NCBI GenBank assembly: GCA_030847615.1 | Contig: JAUMIR010000001.1 | Span: 385,064,687 to 385,128,686 of the forward strand | Source: Gambelia wislizenii | Lineage: Eukaryota; Chordata; Lepidosauria; Squamata; Crotaphytidae | DNA: 64,000 nt | Direction of reading: 5' to 3' | Shown: positions 23,129 to 34,306 of the stretch, one piece after another | Position numbering within the stretch: position 1 is the stretch's first letter | Layout of the letters: every line of letters starts with the position of its first letter | Notes under the pieces: model-generated | Database searches by the model: none | What the model was told of the DNA's origin: nothing | The model's input: only the letters and a program-made list of their open reading frames with translations | Position numbers and translations under genes: made by a program

Positions 23129-24083
23129 GGGCTCGTCTACACAGCAAAATAAATACGAATGGTGTGTGAAAGATCAGCAGTCTGTTCACACGTCGTTCGT
23201 ATTTATACATGTCATTCGGGGGGGGGGCAAACTCACCTTAAAGTCCATGAGTGGCTCGTCTGCCCCCTTTGCATGATAAATCCATGAGCTGTTTGAATTG
23301 TGCGACTGTGGGTACCTCTATAGTCACACAGATTCAAACAGGCAGCCTTTTGATTGGCTGATCCAGCACAGGGGGCAGGACTTGCAAAGAGGGGAAGCAG
23401 CTGCAGCCACCATTTTTTTAAGGTTATAGCAGAGCAGAGCTGGAGAAAGAGGGAGCCAGAGCTAGCAAGAGGAGGGGGGAGGAAAGAGGAGGGCTCATTG
23501 GTTCACTAGTTGCTTGCCCAACCCCAGCCTCCTCTCCCGCTGCCCTTGGCTGCCTGGCTTGCTGTGGGGAGTGGAGCGCATGGCAGCAGCAGCAGCAGAA
23601 GTGACCGAAGGACTCTCTGCTGTCCTCTCCCTCCTCTTCCGCCTCCTCAATTCCTCCGGCTACTCAGATCTTAACAGGTATGACACAGCAGGCAGCGGAG
23701 GGCTCTGGCAGTGGGGAAGGGGCAGCAGAAAAATATGCAAGGCCCTGCTGGAGCTCCAACCCCAGTTTGGGTGCAGGCAGCAGGACGGGGAGGCCTCGGA
23801 GAGTTCCTTGTGGCCTGGTTGGGAGGGTGGGAGAGAGGGAGGAGGAGGAAGGCCAGTGTGTGTGGGGAGAAAGTTATGGGGGTTCATGAGTGCAACATAC
23901 ACTTGCCCCCCTCCATACACTCCACACAATCCCCAGCCAGTGCGGCTGCACACTCGCCAGCTGGACTAGGGGTCATGTGGAGTTTAGAGGGGACCTAAAA
24001 ACCATGTAGGCAGTTCACATTCTTGCGAATGCCTGCCCTTTCATGTTTATATGGATTTTTTACCCCTCGTGTAGACGAGGCCC
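23129..24083. mobile_element. TIR element carrying a GC-rich exon-like segment
   Basis: The ends are GGGCTCGTCTACAC and GTGTAGACGAGGCCC, about 15-bp inverted repeats with weaker similarity further in. The left 200 bp contains two ATTGG/CCAAT-type boxes (near 23353 and 23497). The 23400-23990 interior is GC-rich, unlike the AT-rich surroundings, and contains an exon-like segment (listed separately). No transposase is present. The TCGTCTACAC style resembles hAT-type termini, but no 8-bp duplication was found, so the class is open. Confidence 0.65.
23580..23677 (+). other. Exon-1-like coding segment, possibly captured by a transposon
   Basis: An ATG in a favourable context (GAGCGCATGG) opens a 98-nt segment that ends at a good splice donor (AACAG|GTATGA, donor GT at 23678). 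The peptide is MAAAAAEVTEGL then SAVLSLLFRLLNSSGYSDLN. The alanine-rich start and leucine-rich helix look like the first exon of a housekeeping gene. It sits in a GC-rich block with 5'-UTR-like upstream sequence. Read-through past the donor gives a longer, lower-quality frame to 23969. I do not recognise the source gene. It could be a transduplicated exon inside the TIR element or, less likely, a resident first exon. Confidence 0.4.
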
Positions 24084-24144
24084 AAAATGACCACTATACT
24101 GTTCATTTACTTTACAAGCAGTTTCCAAGAAATGCCCCCCACCA

Positions 24145-24166
24145 CTATATATATATATATATATAT
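24145..24166. repeat. (TA)n microsatellite
   Basis: About 11 TA units. Confidence 0.93.
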
Positions 24167-24839
24167 GCTTGACTTCCTACTTTATTGGTATCTCATTAAA
24201 GTTTATCTAATAGAAATTTCCCTGGCAGCAGATCCCCTGCCCCAGAGCCACAACAACCCCATAATTAAAACACTGACAGTCCTGGAAATTGGCTTCATGG
24301 AATTTCCAAGGAACAACTGAACTTGCCAGAATGTAAAGAACTATCATACGGTGAAAATCAGAAGAGGAACATTGACTTTATAGGTTCTCCACTACTCAGA
24401 ATTACAATATCAGCTCTACTCAATGGCCTATACTGATTTTTCCACTTTACCTCTAAGGTTATTATATACTCCCCCTTTCTTTCTCTCAGCCATGTAAACT
24501 GTTCTTGTGTTCCTTTGTCTAACAAAGTTACTGTTATGGCTAATCCTTCCTACAGGATCCCTTTTGCTTCTACATACTGCCTAGAAACAAAAACAATTGC
24601 AACATTATTCAAAGTGATGGTAGTAGGCATGATTTTTGTGTAATTTTATAATCACATCTGTTAGAGTACAAAATATATGTTTGGGAGCTGGCCTTCCTCC
24701 ATGCCTTTATCAAAACCACAAAACATTTTGGGCTACAAATATCAATAAATCACATTTAATCAAATTTGCTGCCCCATACATGAGAGACATAATTGCATGT
24801 GCCTTTGTTCCTGAAGAGACTGATTAATAATTAGGTAAA

Positions 24840-24995
24840 CTGACCTTAGGCAAGTAAGGCTCTTTCCATCTTAGAGGAAGGCAAAGGCAAAACCCCTCTG
24901 AACAAATCTTGCCAAAAAGAAAACTGTGATAAGATTCGCCTTAGGGTCGCCATAAGTCGGAAATGATTTGAAGGCACAGAACAGCAACAAAACTG
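24840..24995 (+). mobile_element. SINE 3' portion with BovB-like tail
   Basis: The sequence ACTGACCTTAGGCAAGT, GAGGAAGGCAAAGGCAAA, TTCGCCTTAGGGTCGCCATA and GACTTGAAGGCAC-like end are the 3' half of a squamate SINE. The tail also matches that of the 5S-derived SINE at 50219-50452, suggesting that both use the same RTE/BovB machinery. The 5' head is missing or not recognisable. Confidence 0.75.
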
Positions 24996-25217
24996 CCACT
25001 TCTTATTTATCGCTCATATTACAGTATGTCCTTACCTCTTCAATAAAATTTCCCATCCTCTACTTAAAAAAAAAGTTAAGCCACAAATAATAGTCATTTT
25101 TATTTTTTAGCTCTTTTGAAGCCAACAAACATTGAGTGTCAGAAGCTTGTGACAGGAATTATTTCACATAGTCTGACTTTCTCTCTTGCCCAGATGTCAC
25201 AAGCCAGAAAGTCCCCC

Positions 25218-25256
25218 TAAAACAAAACAAAACAAAACAACAACAACAACAACAAC
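25218..25256 (+). repeat. (AAAAC)n/(AAC)n low-complexity run
   Basis: Four AAAAC-type units followed by five CAA units. It is possibly an old retroelement tail. Confidence 0.85.
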
Positions 25257-25984
25257 CAAGACTCTAGGCTCCCACACACACATGTGTGCACACAATTACT
25301 GGCCTCTTCATTCATATTCAATATTCTATTCAGAATATGGAACTGGAGGCAAGTCAGCATTACATTTGTCTGTGCTATCTTATATTTATAGATTTATGTT
25401 TGCAGATTTATTTTGTAGAAAGGAGATATGGAAACACTGAAAAACAAGTGTGACTTTCAAATATTAAGACGTATGTCTTGACAGAATCTTTATAGAGGTC
25501 TAGATAAATATGTAGAGGTTGGAGATGGAGTTTTCTATTGATCCCACTTAATGTTTCCACATATCCAGCATCCCATACTTTTAATCTGAACAGGGTTGTT
25601 CTGACTTGCAAAGTAGAGCAGACTACAAATGATGGAAGTTTTCAAAGAAACAAAGAAATGAAAGTTTTCTTCACTGAGTGAATTGCAATATGCATTTCAA
25701 TATATGAATACACACACACACATCAGTTGAATCAGACAATAAATTCTGTAACAGCACAAGCATGGCAACAGTCAACTAATAATCATGGCAGTGTTGGTAC
25801 TGATCTGAATATAGCTGATGAATTTAGAGGATCTGATTTTACTGGGTTCCAACTGAAGTCATAACAGGTTCTTTAAACAAGTGAAATGGCTCCATGAACT
25901 TTGAACAAGTTGTGCCGGATGACTCCATTGTGGCAAAAAGAGTGAAGGTAGAGATAATGGTAAAAAAATTAAAGAGAAGCTAGA

Positions 25985-26115
25985 GCAGGCCTTTTCTGCT
26001 TTAAGACCCTACTTAGAGAATACACTCCCTTTGGAGGTCAGATTACCTCCAGCTTTGCCTTCACTTCAGCACCATGTTAAACCTTTCCTCTATGTAAACG
26101 TTTTTGGGACCCAAT
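25985..26115 (+). pseudogene. L2-like reverse transcriptase C-terminal fragment
   Basis: The plus strand encodes QAFSALRPYLENTLPLEVRL followed by PPALPSLQHHVKPFL, matching the AFSVAAPRLWNSLP..RxAPSL..F region of the L2-like copy at 6610-7109. It is short and decayed. Confidence 0.6.
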
Positions 26116-26279
26116 GATCATGGCTTAATCAGGGACCCATATGGATATGGAGTGCCCACCCCATTATTTTTTCCATATTTATAGGCTGCATTTAGTAGAA
26201 GATTGTAATGTACTTTTCACATCAATCAGGATCTAATGTGGTTTGGGGTTTTTTGGATTTTTGTTGGTAAGAGTGAAAA

Positions 26280-28448
26280 TTTACTTCCAGATAGTTTTTG
26301 TGCTTGTTCTTGTTGTCCCACCCAAGTTCTGTAATGTCCTGCATCTTGGAATGTCCAACATCATGTGTCCATGTATGTAGTGTCTCATTTTTTTTCCTTA
26401 ATAAAAATCATTCCACATTTCAGTTGCCTACATAAATCCTCCTCTTGTCTCACCACAGTAGCTAATATGCCACTATGGAGATTCTCACATGAGGGTTGTA
26501 CAGCATTATTACAACTGTACAGCAATGTCTCTGGCCATACCTTATTGCATGACTCTGTCCTCATCCTGCTGCCAGCTTACAAAAAACTCATGGCTGGGGT
26601 ACACCTTCTCATTGATGGGGAAATCCCATCAATGCCTTTCCAATATCACCACTCATTCGAGACCGCCCCAGTGCAATAAGGCTCTTCTGGTTTAGTTCTA
26701 GAATGAGTTTAATTACATGGCACGAATGCAGCTGATTTTCTTCCACTCCCCTTCCTGCTGGCTACTCCCAAGCAGGCTGACTCTGTGCTGCTTTGGGAAA
26801 GTGTGTGGGAGGGGGAAAGAGGGAGAGAAGAGGAGAACAAAGGCTGCACTCATTCCAAGACTGCATTTGAACTTACTGCATGAGGCAGCAGGAGGAAGTA
26901 GCCAAAAGGACTCTGTCATGCAACTGGAAGAGAGGTGTGATAATGAACATTGCAGGAATATATAATTATATGTTATTGAAGTGAGACACGAGGCTGGTGT
27001 GATAATCTCCTGTAACTGAAGGTCATGCACCAATGGTGTTAAAAACCACCAGCAAATAAAAAAATACAGCTGCTGCTTTGAAGACAAACAAATTTATAAA
27101 CTCCTTCAAAGGGCAATGACTAGATTTCCCTTTGTAAGGAGACAGAAATATGGAATGATGAACTACAGCCTATGGCAGTATTAAACTCATCTAGAATTCT
27201 TGCCCGAAGTAGTAATTGCTGATCATTCTAGAGGAGACTGCAACGATGTGTCCTTAGAATCACTTTCAATGATTGACATACATGAATAGCAAACTTCTCT
27301 CCACACCATACAGGAGAACATAATGAAATTGGGAAGGGGATGAATCTTGAATTATTTTTGAGTGCAAAAGAAAAAGCTGTTTTCAGTATAAAATCCGAAA
27401 TGATTGCAGAAGGTAACATTGTGCAGTCAGAAACAGGATCCAAAGTGGCTTAAAAGGCCAATATGAAATGGCCCTTGGTTAACTTTTTAGCTTTTCCTCC
27501 CCTAAAGTGTTGTATGGTTTGGCAGGAGAAAAATAAAATAAAATTGCATATATTAATTTTATTCTGTAATCTGTGTTTTGCCCTAAGATCTTTCACTGCA
27601 AGTCAGGACTTAAATATTTTAATAATTAAATACTAAATAAACCCCAAGCTAAATAGACTATCATGTGGAGTTGAGACCAATGTTCTTCAAAAATACAACC
27701 TCCTTCCCCAGGAGCCTTTCAAATAAAAATTGAATGCAAGTACATTCAGAATTACCAGGGGGAAAAAAAAAGAAGAAGAAGAAGGTGGTTAGATATATTT
27801 AAAACTTGTAGAAAACATGTTTACACAGGACACAGTCCAACAGCTACTTAGGAAATGCACTAGTTCAATTGTACACAACAAACAAGACTGTATGGATCAA
27901 TCCTACTTTGAAAACTCTTGGCATATGAAAGTTACATTGAGATACAGTTGGTTATGTCTTGTGTGCTGGCTGGCTGCTGCTGCTGCATTCCATTCTATAA
28001 TAACATAGGCATCTCTGCTGTTCAAGCCATTCAGACAGTTCAGCCAGTAGGCAGCAGCAGACCACAAATGAACTAAGAAAAACATTCTTTGGATGCCCAG
28101 AAATAACATACGCAAAACACATTTTCCTTGTACAACATAATATTTCTTAAAGCAATTGACTTACTATTCCCTCCAATCTACAGTGATATCTCTATTGCAG
28201 CTAGGAAAGTGGCAGCAGAGATTCTTTGTTATGGCTTCCTGCTCACTACAGATGTAAGGACATGCTATCATATGTCATGGGGAACAACTGTATGCCACTA
28301 GCTCAGCTCTGCAGCAGCATTCACTTGTTCCTGAACCGTGCACAACAAACAAATGAGCATGGGTTAAGCATTAGCCCTGCCCGATTTCTGTGGGGCCATC
28401 ACTCTACTGCATGGAGCATTTGAAGCAAACAGCCTCTGCTCACCTGTG
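26280..28448. other. No gene seen
   Basis: Non-coding. Frames around 26365-27087 overlap on both strands without domains. A (GAA)n run sits at about 27769-27785. Confidence 0.45.
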
Positions 28449-29184
28449 TGTCAGGAGCCATCTGGGAAAACAGCCCAAAATGCCAGCAGGATAAACAAGG
28501 TCTGGGAAAGCAGCCAAGCCCCAGTGATAGCAAAGTTACTTAGGGAGAGCCAGATAAGGTTTGGAACAAGCAAGTTTGCATTTCTTGAAGAAGCAGCAAT
28601 ACAGGCAAGAAGGCACACAGAGAAGAGTCCACAATACAGTCCAAGGCTTACAGAAGGCAGCGTAGGCAAGAAGCAGGTCCATGGGTCAGCAGAATCTGGC
28701 CACACTGTTGTCAGGAACAGTCTGAGGTCAAGGCACATGTCAAGGCAGCAAGGATTAAGGCAGGAAAGTCAGGAGGAAGCTTTCTCCAGGAAGATCAGCT
28801 GATCTCTGACAAAGCCTCTATCACCTCTTCCAGCATATATAAAGCAATTAAGGCTTGGTCCGGTGTTTCTTAACAAGCAGGTTTTTCTCATAAAGTCTCA
28901 GAGATTTCCTTTGAACTTCTTTCTGAGCTCACTGCTAGGTATACAATGGTGGAGGTAAGTCCCTCCCTTCTTCATCGTCCTTATCTGAGTGGGCAGGACT
29001 CTCTGCTGGGATTGATGCCAACCCACTTGAACCAAGCTGTTCCTCTGCTCAAGCCTCTAGGTTTGCAGGGTTCCCTGCTGCCACAGGTGTAGTTAAACCT
29101 GTGCCAGGGTCCCTAGGGCCATTCCCTGCCATGTCCTCCTCCTCCTCTGATTCTATACCCTCATCAGGCTCACGGGGCATGACA
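28449..29184 (-). mobile_element. Solo LTR (probable LTR retrotransposon)
   Basis: The 736-bp unit is bounded by TGTCA and TGACA, the short inverted ends of LTRs. Read on the minus strand it starts TGTCATGCCCCGTGAGCCTG, has an A/G-rich middle, a TTTATATATG TATA-like box and a T/C-rich third part, as expected for U3-R-U5. Frames inside (for example 29049-29294 minus) are incidental. I see no gag or pol next to it and no second LTR in the window, so it is probably a solo LTR formed by recombination. The orientation is inferred; no flanking target duplication is evident. Confidence 0.6.
28836..28844. promoter_or_regulatory. TATA-like box in LTR
   Basis: TATATAAAG on the plus strand and TTTATATA on the minus strand. 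Its near symmetry means it does not settle the LTR's direction. Confidence 0.45.
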
Positions 29185-31671
29185 GGAACAGTCCCAAAAA
29201 GCGACTTTCTCCTGTATGCTTTTATTTCTGTAATACTGTTTGATGTTTTGCATTCTCTTGAATTGTAACAAGTTTGTGTACTGTGAAGAGACAAGGGAGG
29301 GTGGTATGTGTCTCGAAATTAATAGAATGGCCTTGTATCTGCAGAGGCCTGTGAAAACAGAAGGTGGAGCTCACACTGGTGTGAAAGGGGAGTCGGGATG
29401 ATGGATGTCTGATGACAGTATAGCCTGCCAGATCCTTTTATTGTAAATACTTTTTATTTTAATGCTTGAAACAAAGTTGTGGGGGTCCATTAGAATTAGA
29501 ACAAAACAGGTCTGAATCTAGATCTATTCTGGCCAAGTTTAGCAGAATAGGCTGGACCAAAATATCCCACCAGAATGAGAGACTAATCATTCAGCTCAGG
29601 GTCAGTTAGAGTCAAAATCGAGGTCCAACAGAACTGTTGACCAAATTGCCTGTAGTGTCTTCCTGCTTCCTTCATGGGGATCTGGAATCAAGTTAGGAAG
29701 GAGACAGCTAACTGCGAAATTACCTTACCAGCATTGTTGTAGCAGAGCAGGGACAGATATGAATACTGACACATTCAAATGCCACTGCACAGCTGTCACT
29801 AATTTGATTGGGCTGAAAGCTCCAGAAAACCTGTTCACTTAGTACAAGAATCTGCTGTCATAGGTAAAGTTTCAGATCATATTTTGGCTCAGAAACCAAA
29901 GGGACCATTTGCTACTGTCAGTATCAACCAATATCTCATTAAACCTGAATGGACTCTCAGATATGAGGTACTTCTGGATGAAACCTATATGAATTTGTTT
30001 CATTAACAGACTAAATTCTGCTCTTGTGATAGGCCAAACAAAAGAATTTCTGCTCTGGAAATGCCTTCTTTCTTCATTGTTTTTGGAAGTAATTCAGGTG
30101 ACTTTGCTCCACAACTCAGTAGACCAGAGGTGAGACAATTTTGAAGAAATTAAATATCAGCAGTCAAGGCTGTACTATACCTACAGGCACAATTAATACT
30201 GCTCTGGTTGCCAGGGTAACAATAATTCAAAAGGGCCCCGATCTGCTACTTTCTTTCTGCTCAGCAGCACCTTTTCTACTGAAATGCTATACAGAAACTT
30301 TGAAACTGTAGGAGTTCCAAGCTGAAAGTCTAAAGTATCACAGATATTTGGATGGTCATTCCTCCTCCACCAGCAGCTGATTCCAAATACCCTAGCAGGT
30401 CATCGGAGGTGATCGCATCCCGTTCACATTTTTCTGTCTGCTGGGGCATATAGATAAGGTTAGAGGATGCCATTTAATCTGAAACAGTATCAATTTGCCT
30501 GTCATTCTATGCTTTACTACAGAAAAGATTCTGAACAATATCACAAGACTTACACAACAAATCAATGTAATCAGCCATCTAGTAGCCAGAGGCTCTTTTG
30601 CCTCCCTTTTAATATAAGGAGTATGTTTCACTGAAATTCAGCAAAATACAAGGCAGAAAATAAAATCCCAACTGGAAGAAAGGGCTTTGCTTGACAAAAA
30701 ATGAATTCCACTGGTGGAATGGGTTGCTCCATCCACTGTCAGTTCCAGCACAACCAAAAATGGCTACGGAAGGTTGAAGGATCCTCCAGAGAAGATCTGG
30801 AGAAGCAAGGGGGGAGAGGTGAAAGTCTCCTTGCATAGATGATGTTGGATAGAGGCCAAGAGAATAATTTATACTTCATAATGGAGGGCAGTCATGCCCA
30901 GAAATTCAATCAGCATTAATGATGGACCTCTGGTCATTCAATCTTTGCTGGTAGAAAGGGCACTACCTGTCTCATGATCTCTATGAATCCTATAAATTCC
31001 ATATCTAAAAAGAAGACACCTCATACTTCGAGAATCACAATTTTAGGTCCGTGAGTGGTTTTTTTTTTTTTGGTTTTTTTTTTAACAAGAGCAGCTATCC
31101 ATAAATATTTTTTTAAATGTGAAAAAGTTAAATACAGCAATGAAACATGGTTTCAAATATTCAAAGTCAGGAATACCTAATGAATACCAGTGTCTGCCAC
31201 TTTCATACAAATAACAATTGACAAAACTATTTGTGGTTTAACATGTTGTGTATTGTGTATTGGCACATAACATGTTTTGTTAAAGCTTTCAGGTTCACTC
31301 AAGCTCCAAAATTCTGAGAAACTACAGATGGGCCTTATGCATATGGTAACAGCTTCAGTGTTACCTTGGAATTTGGTGGCCAGTGGCAGAGAGTGGTAGA
31401 TCCGTGCCCAGATTTGTCTGATATGGAATAGATCCATAGAGTATGTGGAGGGAAATGTACAAAAGAAGTCAGCCCTGAGCAATTTAAGTTATCATCAGTA
31501 CCACAAACTGAGCCTGAAAACAAATCAGAGGTCAATGCACAAGATGCTACATTCCACCATCATCTTTGGTGAAGCTTTTTGCATCAATTGCTGGTTTTAG
31601 ATGTTTTTAATGGGCATCCCAATGTAGACTATATTACAATCATTATGATTTTATATTATAGTACTAGAAAA
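29185..31671. other. No gene seen
   Basis: No exon or named repeat recognised. A T-rich run lies at about 31061-31082. Confidence 0.45.
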
Positions 31672-32015
31672 GAGTTCTATGGATACTGTGGACTGATAAA
31701 AAGACAAAGAAATGAGACCTAGAGCAAACCAAGCCTGAATTGTCCCTAGAATCCAAAATGATTGACCTGAGATTGTTGTACTTTGCACATATCATGAGAA
31801 GACATGACTCACTAGAAGACAATAATGCTTGATAAGGTAGAAGGCAGTAGGAAAAGAGGAAGACCACATTCTAGATGGATGGACTCAAGGAAGGAATCCA
31901 CAGCCCTGAGTCTGCAAGACCTGAGCAGGGCTGTTGATTATAGGGTGTCTTGGAGGTCTCTCATTCATTGGGTTTCCTTAAGTCGAAGTCAACCTGATGG
32001 CAGTTAATAACAACA
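31672..32015 (+). mobile_element. BovB (RTE) LINE 3' end
   Basis: Translated plus-strand pieces match the BovB C-terminus: LEQTKPELSLESKM, LRLLYFAHIMRRHDSLE, then GSRKRGRPHSRWMDS and LSLQDLSRAVDYRV (31825-32007). These parallel the minus-strand copy at 37313-37635 and 33165-33322. The 3' end is GTTAATAACAACAA, the AAC-type BovB tail. There is one stop (after KTKK) and a frameshift near 31820. It is 5' truncated and dead. Confidence 0.85.
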
Positions 32016-33152
32016 ATATTATAGTATTGGGCTAGTAATATTATTTTATTTTTTATTATTTTTTAATAATTTTTTTTCTCTCTCTCTGACCATGTTACTT
32101 TCTCTTTATGAAACTGAGCTTCTGGACCATTTCACTCAGAACACAATAGAGACAGAACTGACCTTTGGACTATACACATTAGATCAAGTGCAAGCCAAGG
32201 TCTCATTTTCTAGGAGTCCTCTGGGGCTAGATGTTGTTTGGTGGTTCTTGTTTTCAGATACTACACATGATGTTGATATCAAAAATAGAGTCAGAGTATT
32301 TGTGTCTCCTCAAGGTCAGGATCTTGGTTGTAATTTTGTTTATTCTTCTGTCTCACTGTAGAGTGATCTCCACTGCACAGCAAACATAATGGTTTTAAAA
32401 ACCCATGCCCAAGCACATCTGGCTAGGGATGATACCTTTGCAAACACAAAAATGTGAGAAAATCCCACCAAGCATGATGGGGATCATAGATAATTTAGTT
32501 TTCCGCAGTAATACAAACTGATTACTTTGCTTGGATTGCAATACGGGAACTAATTTCTGAAGTCAGACATTATCTCTTTGATTAATAAATTTTTGTTGTT
32601 CTTCGAGCAGGAACCCCACTTTCTCTGCTACTGTAGATGAAAAAATAGCTTAACATATTTTATTGTACAAATTCTCTGAGTTCATAAAGAGATGTAAATA
32701 TTCATGATCTCACACAGGTTTAGCTCACGGGCAAAATATACAGATGAAATTATGCCTTTCAACTTCTAGGTTGTTTTATATCTCTTGCGAACAGCATATT
32801 ACATCAATTTGCTAAAATGTTTATAAGTATAAATAAAATTAATTGAAACAATAAAGGACAAAAATAGCCTAATAAAGGAAGCAGTCTGATAAATTTCTGT
32901 TTTGAAATTCACCTCCCTTTCTCTTCTACATTTTCCAATAAATGTTGTGTCAAATTCAGCTTTTTGTAGTGCTTACCACTTGCACTATTATTCTTTAGGT
33001 AGTAGAAATGCACGCTCCCTCCTTGCACACCATCTGCAACAAGTAATGGTGCATGTGTACATGAGGCAACAACAAGTCCATTACTATCAGAAAAGCACAT
33101 TTTTTTTAACCACACCATAGCTATGGCTGAGATAGTCTACACAGGTACATAT
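32016..33152. other. No gene seen
   Basis: AT-rich sequence with a T/TA-rich low-complexity run at about 32035-32090. No supported gene. Confidence 0.45.
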
Positions 33153-33164
33153 AGACCTAAATCT
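33153..33164. repeat. Target site duplication of the BovB composite, left
   Basis: AGACCTAAATCT here is repeated exactly at 39702-39713. The two copies bracket a BovB whose 3' AAC-type tail begins immediately inside at 33165. Confidence 0.8.
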
Positions 33165-33322
33165 GTTGTTAGCTGCTCTCAAGTTGACTTCAACTCATAG
33201 TGACCCTGTGAATGAGACACCCCCTGTCCTCAGCCGCTCTGCTTATGTCCTGCAGGCTGAAGGATGTGGCCTTCTTGATTGAGTCTATCCATCTAATGCA
33301 TGGTCTTCCTCTCTTAGTTCCT
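33165..33322 (-). mobile_element. BovB 3' terminal part (left of the CR1 insertion)
   Basis: On the minus strand this reads RGRPCIRWIDSIKKATSFSL, then QDISRAAEDRG and CLIHRVTMS, the final BovB ORF2 region, followed by the short 3' UTR ending GCTAACAAC. The same region is present in the separate copy at 31672-32015. The coding sequence resumes on the far side of the CR1 at 37313. Confidence 0.85.
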
Positions 33323-33397
33323 AGATTACCTAAAAGTTCTCACCATGGACACTGAGGGGACTGTGGCAGTGCGATGTTTGTCTTCTTGTCTACAGAC

Positions 33398-34301
33398 ATG
33401 GAGAACTTCACATGCACCAAGTGCAAGCTGGTACCCCTCTTGGAGGACAAAGTCCAGCAGCTGGAGACACGGGTAGCTACACTTCAACAGATTCGCGAGC
33501 AAGAGGTTTTCCTGGACAAAACAGAATGAACAGTCTTGGATGGGGACCGCACAGAGGAAGTGGCTGTAGAGGAGAGGGTCACTTCACAGACACAGGAAGT
33601 AGACAGCTGGAGGAATGTCACACACAGAACAAGAAAATCCAGGGATTCTTCGAGCAGCTTGCAGCTACAGAATTGATTTGAAGCCCTTTCCCTTATCAAG
33701 GACAACGAGGAAGAACAGCATGGACAGACTTACTATCCCCCTTACTAGAGCAGGGGACCTTGAGAGGACCACCGCAAGGAACAGCAGCTGTGAAGCCTCG
33801 GCGGAGGCGTGTGGTGGGGGGGGGAATCCTTGCTGCGGGGTGGTATGTGGGCCTGACAAGATGACTCGGGAGGTGTGTTGTCTCCCTGGGGCAAAGATCT
33901 GTGATGTGACCGGGAGGCTGACAAGACTTGTCAAGCCTACGGATCATTACCCCTTTCGTTTGGTCCATGTGGGAACCAATGATACTGCAAGGCACAGCTT
34001 TCCCAAGATCAGAAGAGATTATGAGGCCCTGGGGAGGAAGCTGAAAGAAATGGATGCACAGGTTGTCATCTTGTCTCTTCTGCCAGTTGAAGGGCATGGT
34101 CCAAGAAGGGAGAGGAAAATAGCCGACGTAAACAACTGGCTCCGTAGATGGTGTCGCCAAGAACAATTTGGATTCTTGGATCATGGGTTGCGTTTCCATG
34201 AGGGGGGACTTCTGGCAAGAGATGGGGTGCATCTTACGACAGTTGGAAGAAACATTTTTGCCAACAGTCTCAAGAATTTGATCAGGAGGGCTTTAAACTG
34301 A
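33398..34301 (+). pseudogene. CR1 ORF1, disrupted (zinc-finger-like motif and SGNH esterase domain)
   Basis: ORF1 of CR1 encodes an RNA-binding, lipid-esterase-like protein. The start region reads MENFTCTKCKLVPLLEDKVQ, a Cys-rich motif and short coiled coil. The downstream frame (33615-34301) contains RLVHVGTNDTARHSF, ILSLLPVEG and DGVHLTTVGRNIFANSL, the GxND and DGxHLT..G blocks of SGNH hydrolases. In-frame TGA stops occur near 33527 and 33679 (the second probably from CGA by CpG decay), and there is a frame change between about 33680 and 33800. The protein can no longer be made whole. Motifs are seen in the sequence; the function is known for the family. Confidence 0.85.
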
Positions 34302-34306
34302 GTCAA

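Noticed and set aside
23514..23969. 151-codon protein-coding gene
   Set aside because: The good part ends at a splice donor at 23678; the read-through is low quality and overlaps other frames on both strands.
28449..29294. Endogenous retrovirus with genes
   Set aside because: Only an LTR-like unit is visible; no gag, protease or polymerase motifs lie beside it.
33696..34232. 178-codon minus-strand gene
   Set aside because: Shadow frame opposite CR1 ORF1.
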